Source: Mnemiopsis leidyi
Taxonomy: Eukaryota; Ctenophora; Tentaculata; Lobata; Bolinopsidae
Direction: 5' to 3'
NCBI GenBank assembly: GCA_000226015.1
Contig: JH155038.1
Span: forward strand, 3,227-67,226
DNA: 64,000 bases
In this document: positions 61,201-64,000 of the stretch, in pieces
Layout of the letters: every line of letters starts with the position of its first letter
How positions within the stretch are numbered: the first letter of the stretch is position 1
The notes under the pieces: model-generated
What the model saw: only the letters and a program-made list of their open reading frames with translations
Told to the model about the DNA's origin: nothing
Databases searched by the model: none
Program-made: the position numbers and the translations under genes

Positions 61201-64000
61201 GCCCAGTTAGCTGACCCCAATCCCGGCTTTTTTTAATTCATCGTGATTTGGATACTTAGACACAGAAGTATCTGATTTAACGAACCTCAGAGTGAAACAC
61301 AAATATAACTGCAAGAATTTTTGATCTGTACTATAATTTATAAACTATAGCTTCATTGCGTTTATAGAATTAAGTTAAACCCGATAAATTGCTTGACATT
61401 TTGATATACGAATCACTTCTCTAGTGTAAAAACGGCTACACAGTGACGCAACGAGTGAGGCTAACCTGAAGTCTGAACACCGAAAAACTGGCAAAATTTC
61501 GTACATTTGAATGACCATGACTTATGCAACTTGAAAGCTCTCTTATCAATGATTTATTAAAGATAACGACAAAATACTCAGGAAATCGAATTCATCTTGA
61601 GCTAATCTATTCAATGGTAGAAATTGCCAAAATTGTCGAGTGGGTCAAGTTATCACAAAAGGGCAATTACTTGTAAGAGTTGTAGATGCCACACACAATA
61701 AGGATTCAGAGAAATTGAAGCTAGCTCACATGGTTAAGAGTTTCGGGAAACTTTAAAAAATTTTCAAAATTAGATTTAAAAGATCCCGGCCCTGGCAAAT
61801 TTTAGCCAATCCCGGCCCCAGCCTTTACTAGGCAACATTTCAAAATCCCCGTTAATCCCGGCCCTGGCTAATTTAAAGTTTGGTCCGGGCCCCGGGTAAA
61901 TTTCGTCCACGGTCGACCCCTGGTGAACATATCACTAGTTAAAAGAACACCTATAAAGTGCAGGAAGGGCTATTTTGTTCCTTGATTAAGTACATTTAAA
62001 TTTGCTATTAAGTACATTTACACCTATACACAAACCTATGAGCAATGATATTTATTTTTCTTCCTTTGTTTTTCACATAAGTATCTTCTATTAGATTTTG
62101 TAGATCTTTTAGAAATAGTTTGCCAATTGGAGAATTTGCACCATACCGAAAATCATATGGTGCCGCTCTCAAATTTACCTGCAAATGACAAATCATAACA
62201 TACTACAGTAGTTACCAACATGATGTTGTTCTCGTGATGTCATGAAAATCATATTACCAGGCTCTAACAATTAATCAAAAAAACAAAAACAACTGTCCTT
62301 AAGCCAATTGACATATAAGAACAGGCAATATGTCCCTAAAACACAATTCTTATTCTTATTCAAAAAGGATCAACTACTAACTGACCCCTTTTTCATAACC
62401 AGGAATGGCAGCAATTCCATCGACTAATGCTTTCATGTAAGGGTAATATCCATTTTTGTCGATGTTTTCTACACCCCCAGTACCTAAAACAAGTAGGACC
62501 TATAACAATGCACTGACCAGTCATTAAATAAGATATTAAAAATTTGAGGGGTGCTTTTTTAAAGGGATAGCTACCTACCGCCAAAATCATTGACTTTTGT
62601 TTCAACACCATCCCTATTGCGAAACGAATTTTCCGTAAAGTTTAGTAACATGTTATCCACCCAGCAATCTATCACCTGTAATACTTGGGAGTTCAATGAT
62701 TTTGCTTAAAAAGACAGCACATTAAAGAGAAATAACAAGTTCAATCAAAGAGGCAACATACAGGAGGCTGGAAGATACATCTTAACACACTGCACATGGC
62801 CAATATCAGGATATATGGCATAACAAAACATGTTGCATAAGAGAACAGGATTATTGATAACCATGTGATGAATTAGATCAGCAGACCAGATTGTCGGATA
62901 TGACTCTAAATTACTTGGCCAGGTTTAATTAGCTAAATCACGAGTTGTATAGATGATAATAATAAGTAAGTATTCATACATCCCCTCATGGTGGCCGACA
63001 TCCTGCCCCAGAACATCGTGCCCCAGAGTTCCTTAACCCAGAGATTTAGCCCCAGTGAAACCCTGCTCCACAAGTCAACTTCACAAGGGTTAGAGTTAGG
63101 GTTAGGGTTAAGGTTAAGGTTTGGGTTAGGGTCACTGGGGCCAAATATGCAGGAAAAAAATGTTGTGGGGCACAATGTTCTGAGGCATGGTAAATACATG
63201 AGGATGGTACTGAGGATGGTAAATACATATCCACAGTGTAATCAAATATGTATTTTTGTATCTGTATTTTGTTACACCTGTACCCAGGCTTTCACAGTCA
63301 TACCGAAGGAGCTCCTGGAAGATTCTAGATCTATTAACAGAGACCCTCCTCATTTAACCCTCAATCACGGTTTCCCAGTCATTCGGCTGAGTTGATCGAA
63401 GAAGATTTCAAAGGCAAATGCCCTTGGTGCATTCCTCTAGGATTGGCAGAACGGGGAATCGATCCCAAAATATCCTGCATGGAAGTCGGGGTAGATACCA
63501 CAACACCACCAACCCAGTAACCATGTGACAAGAGGTTTTTTCAAACAATAAGCAATACAATCACTTTTCATGGACAAATCTAACGAAATAGGAAAATCTT
63601 TACATATTTTCCATTACTTTTGGGACCATGGATTGAAAACAGAGCCACAAAGTTGTCCAATCTGGAACAGTTTTATAACAATAATAATGAGGAGATGTTG
63701 TTTTGTTCCACTTTCCATCTAGCTGGCTTCCAAATATACCTAAGGACATTTCATCATTCAGATTTTGAATAAAGTGTTCATATCTGATGATGAATAACTG
63801 TTCATAAATGAATTACCTAATTATGGCCTATGGGGAAAGAAGTCAATTTGAAGAAATGTATAATTTATATTGCAAATATGCTCTCATTTCATCACCAGAG
63901 AAATTTTATTTGATAAATGGTAAACATTTTTGTCAGATTTTGTTCATTCATGTTAAATTTAAAAACATTCCAAAACCTTAAACATTTAAGACATACCGGG
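52236..64000 (-). CDS. PLA2G15: Lysosomal phospholipase A2 (PLA2G15/LCAT family), 5' end outside window
   Basis: An alpha/beta-hydrolase that acts on phospholipids in the lysosome; the related LCAT acts in plasma. Ten exons with consistent phases: 63997-64000 (partial), 63618-63739, 62579-62675, 62386-62483, 62036-62178, 60776-60864, 60487-60632, 53347-53432, 53115-53231 and 52236-52488. About 384 residues are visible; human PLA2G15 has 412. Motifs in order: PGIFGSQLDGKW (oxyanion-hole side), VIDCWVDNM (family 'TDCWIDN'), VNLRAAPYDFR, the nucleophile elbow AHSMGN, LPRKELWGADEP with NYTVNDY, the acid GPGDGTVN and the histidine in GEHMQILL. The catalytic Ser, Asp and His are therefore all present. 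The Ser codon is split by an intron (AG|T). The signal peptide must lie in the missing upstream exon. The 7.05-kb intron 53433-60486 holds the LDLa-GPCR gene in the opposite direction. Confidence 0.93.
52889..52955. repeat. Perfect 25-bp-arm hairpin in a phospholipase intron
   Basis: The arm beginning tccctcgtgattgctctttt is repeated exactly in reverse complement after a 17-base AT-rich loop (52914-52930). The flanks show no target-site duplication. Confidence 0.92.
53433..55858. other. Large-intron sequence upstream of the nested GPCR
   Basis: Intron of the phospholipase gene and promoter side of the nested GPCR. No exon seen; the small open frames at 54999-55494 lack domains. I could not identify a TATA box that I would defend. 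Confidence 0.5.
55859..60450 (+). CDS. LDLa-repeat class A GPCR without leucine-rich repeats, nested antisense
   Basis: Two exons: 55859-55922 (MKKLKGIFLAVIFTFSSSKDS, a signal peptide) and 57299-60450. The phases complement exactly (G|AA), giving 1,071 residues. The long frame itself has no early ATG, so the signal exon decides the start. The ectodomain (about residues 24-655) is Cys-rich with about seven LDL-receptor class A or degenerate modules (for example CDGTNDCKNGEDEADC, CDGKNDCTDGADE, CNLVDDCGDGSDEEGC, CDGHFDCMDSSDEC). The seven-helix part starts near residue 658. TM3 ends SIVRLCGV (no DRY), TM6 has FLCWVPF and TM7 has LPINSAINPFLYDD, as in relaxin/glycoprotein-hormone receptors (LGR/RXFP). 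The loop between TM4 and TM5 is long, about 95 residues. No leucine-rich repeats separate the LDLa modules from TM1. The ligand is unknown. The stop lies 37 bp from a phospholipase exon on the other strand. Confidence 0.88.
55957..55993. repeat. Perfect 17-bp-arm hairpin 34 bp inside the GPCR intron
   Basis: Arms tcttgccatttgggccc and its exact reverse complement flank the 3-base loop gaa. It starts 34 nt after the donor of the signal-peptide exon, so it would form a strong stem in the pre-mRNA near the 5' splice site. Confidence 0.92.
56141..56514. repeat. 182-bp direct duplication around an N-gap, likely assembly artefact
   Basis: 56141-56322 and 56334-56514 are the same sequence (starting aaacttaattatgtatac), differing by a single base deletion. 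They abut a run of eleven N (56323-56333). Such a pair across a gap usually means overlapping contig ends or two haplotypes left unmerged. A true duplication is less likely. Confidence 0.85.
56778..57000. repeat. Local duplication and 15-bp tandem repeats in the GPCR intron
   Basis: A segment of about 90 bp (ggctgcataaaacg to ccgaagtcatgtctggta) occurs twice in a row. It is followed by about four copies of a 15-bp unit gttgtctggtacgag. An open minus frame over it is a by-product. Confidence 0.85.
61117..61922. mobile_element. Non-autonomous hAT element, 806 bp
   Basis: Starts caaggctcgacc, ends ggtcgacccctg (12-bp TIRs with two mismatches), and is flanked by the identical 8-bp duplications gtgaacat (61109-61116 and 61923-61930). 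Sub-terminal regions carry many copies of a cccggccctgg motif in both orientations, typical of transposase-binding arrays. The interior is AT-rich with no transposase. It sits in a phospholipase intron (60865-62035). Confidence 0.88.
62995..63190. repeat. Fold-back element with telomere-like core
   Basis: The left arm (gccccagaacatcgtgcccc, then tttagccccagtgaaaccct) and the right arm (ctggggccaaat, then ggggcacaatgttctgaggc) are imperfect reverse complements. Between them lie six or so TTAGGG/TTAAGG repeats (63091-63131). It lies in a phospholipase intron. The ends are approximate. Confidence 0.65.
63250..63518 (-). mobile_element. tRNA-derived SINE copy 3, longest copy
   Basis: On the minus strand: an A-box-like TGGTGTTGTGG near 63505, a B-box-like GGGATCGATTCC near 63455-63466, then the shared body and the tail (agggtctctgttaatagatc, then gcctgggtacaggtgtaaca). 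It extends past the other copies at the tail side. The polymerase III boxes have drifted from consensus, so this copy is probably inactive. Confidence 0.75.

Noticed and set aside
63091-63131. Chromosome end
   Set aside because: The TTAGGG-like tract is short, degenerate and inside an intron of a gene that continues past the window edge.
1-64000. CRISPR arrays, phage-like, toxin-antitoxin or biosynthetic clusters
   Set aside because: None seen. The window is spliced animal DNA, and its regular repeats are minisatellites or transposon ends.

Overview
The window is animal nuclear DNA: spliced genes with GT-AG introns, an AT-rich background with abundant non-coding sequence, tRNA-derived SINEs and small hAT-type DNA transposons. 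Gene content (axonemal dynein heavy chain, ANKRD42, mitochondrial ribosome recycling factor, lysosomal phospholipase A2, and a receptor that joins LDL-receptor class A repeats to a seven-helix domain) fits an early-branching metazoan, most likely a cnidarian. That taxonomic placement is an inference from gene style only. No prokaryotic, viral or CRISPR system is present.

Layout. 1-10,039: almost gene-free, with one possible terminal exon (2499-2646, minus strand), AT-rich repeats and a 17-bp minisatellite at 9011-9205. 10,040-37,946 (minus): one complete inner-arm axonemal dynein heavy chain of the DNAH7/DNAH3/DNAH12 group. Its C-terminal exons are separated from the rest by a 6.7-kb intron, and that intron holds a whole 12-exon plus-strand gene (11,879-17,940) for a protein of about 1,239 residues that I do not recognise. 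37,947-44,961: repeat-rich intergenic DNA with a PHD-finger/coiled-coil remnant, a 939-bp TIR element with a GC-rich core, SINE copies and a hAT element inserted in another hAT element. 44,962-49,275 (plus): an ANKRD42 (SARP) orthologue in ten exons, 492 residues. 49,873-51,529 (minus): mitochondrial ribosome recycling factor. 52,236 to beyond 64,000 (minus): a lysosomal phospholipase A2 (PLA2G15/LCAT family) gene whose first exon(s) lie outside the window. A 7-kb intron of this gene contains a second nested antisense gene (55,859-60,450, plus), the LDLa-repeat GPCR, whose stop codon lies only 37 bp from a host exon.

For the unknown nested gene, ANKRD42, the GPCR and the phospholipase I checked by hand that exon phases add up across every proposed splice junction. 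The most noteworthy observations are the two antisense genes nested in introns of unrelated host genes, the unrecognised nested protein with a motif repeated at its two ends, the LRR-less LDLa receptor, RFX X-box-like palindromes inside introns of the dynein gene, tandem copies of splice-acceptor segments in that gene, and several perfect unrelated hairpins in introns. Two short N-gaps are flanked by the same sequence on both sides and look like scaffolding artefacts.
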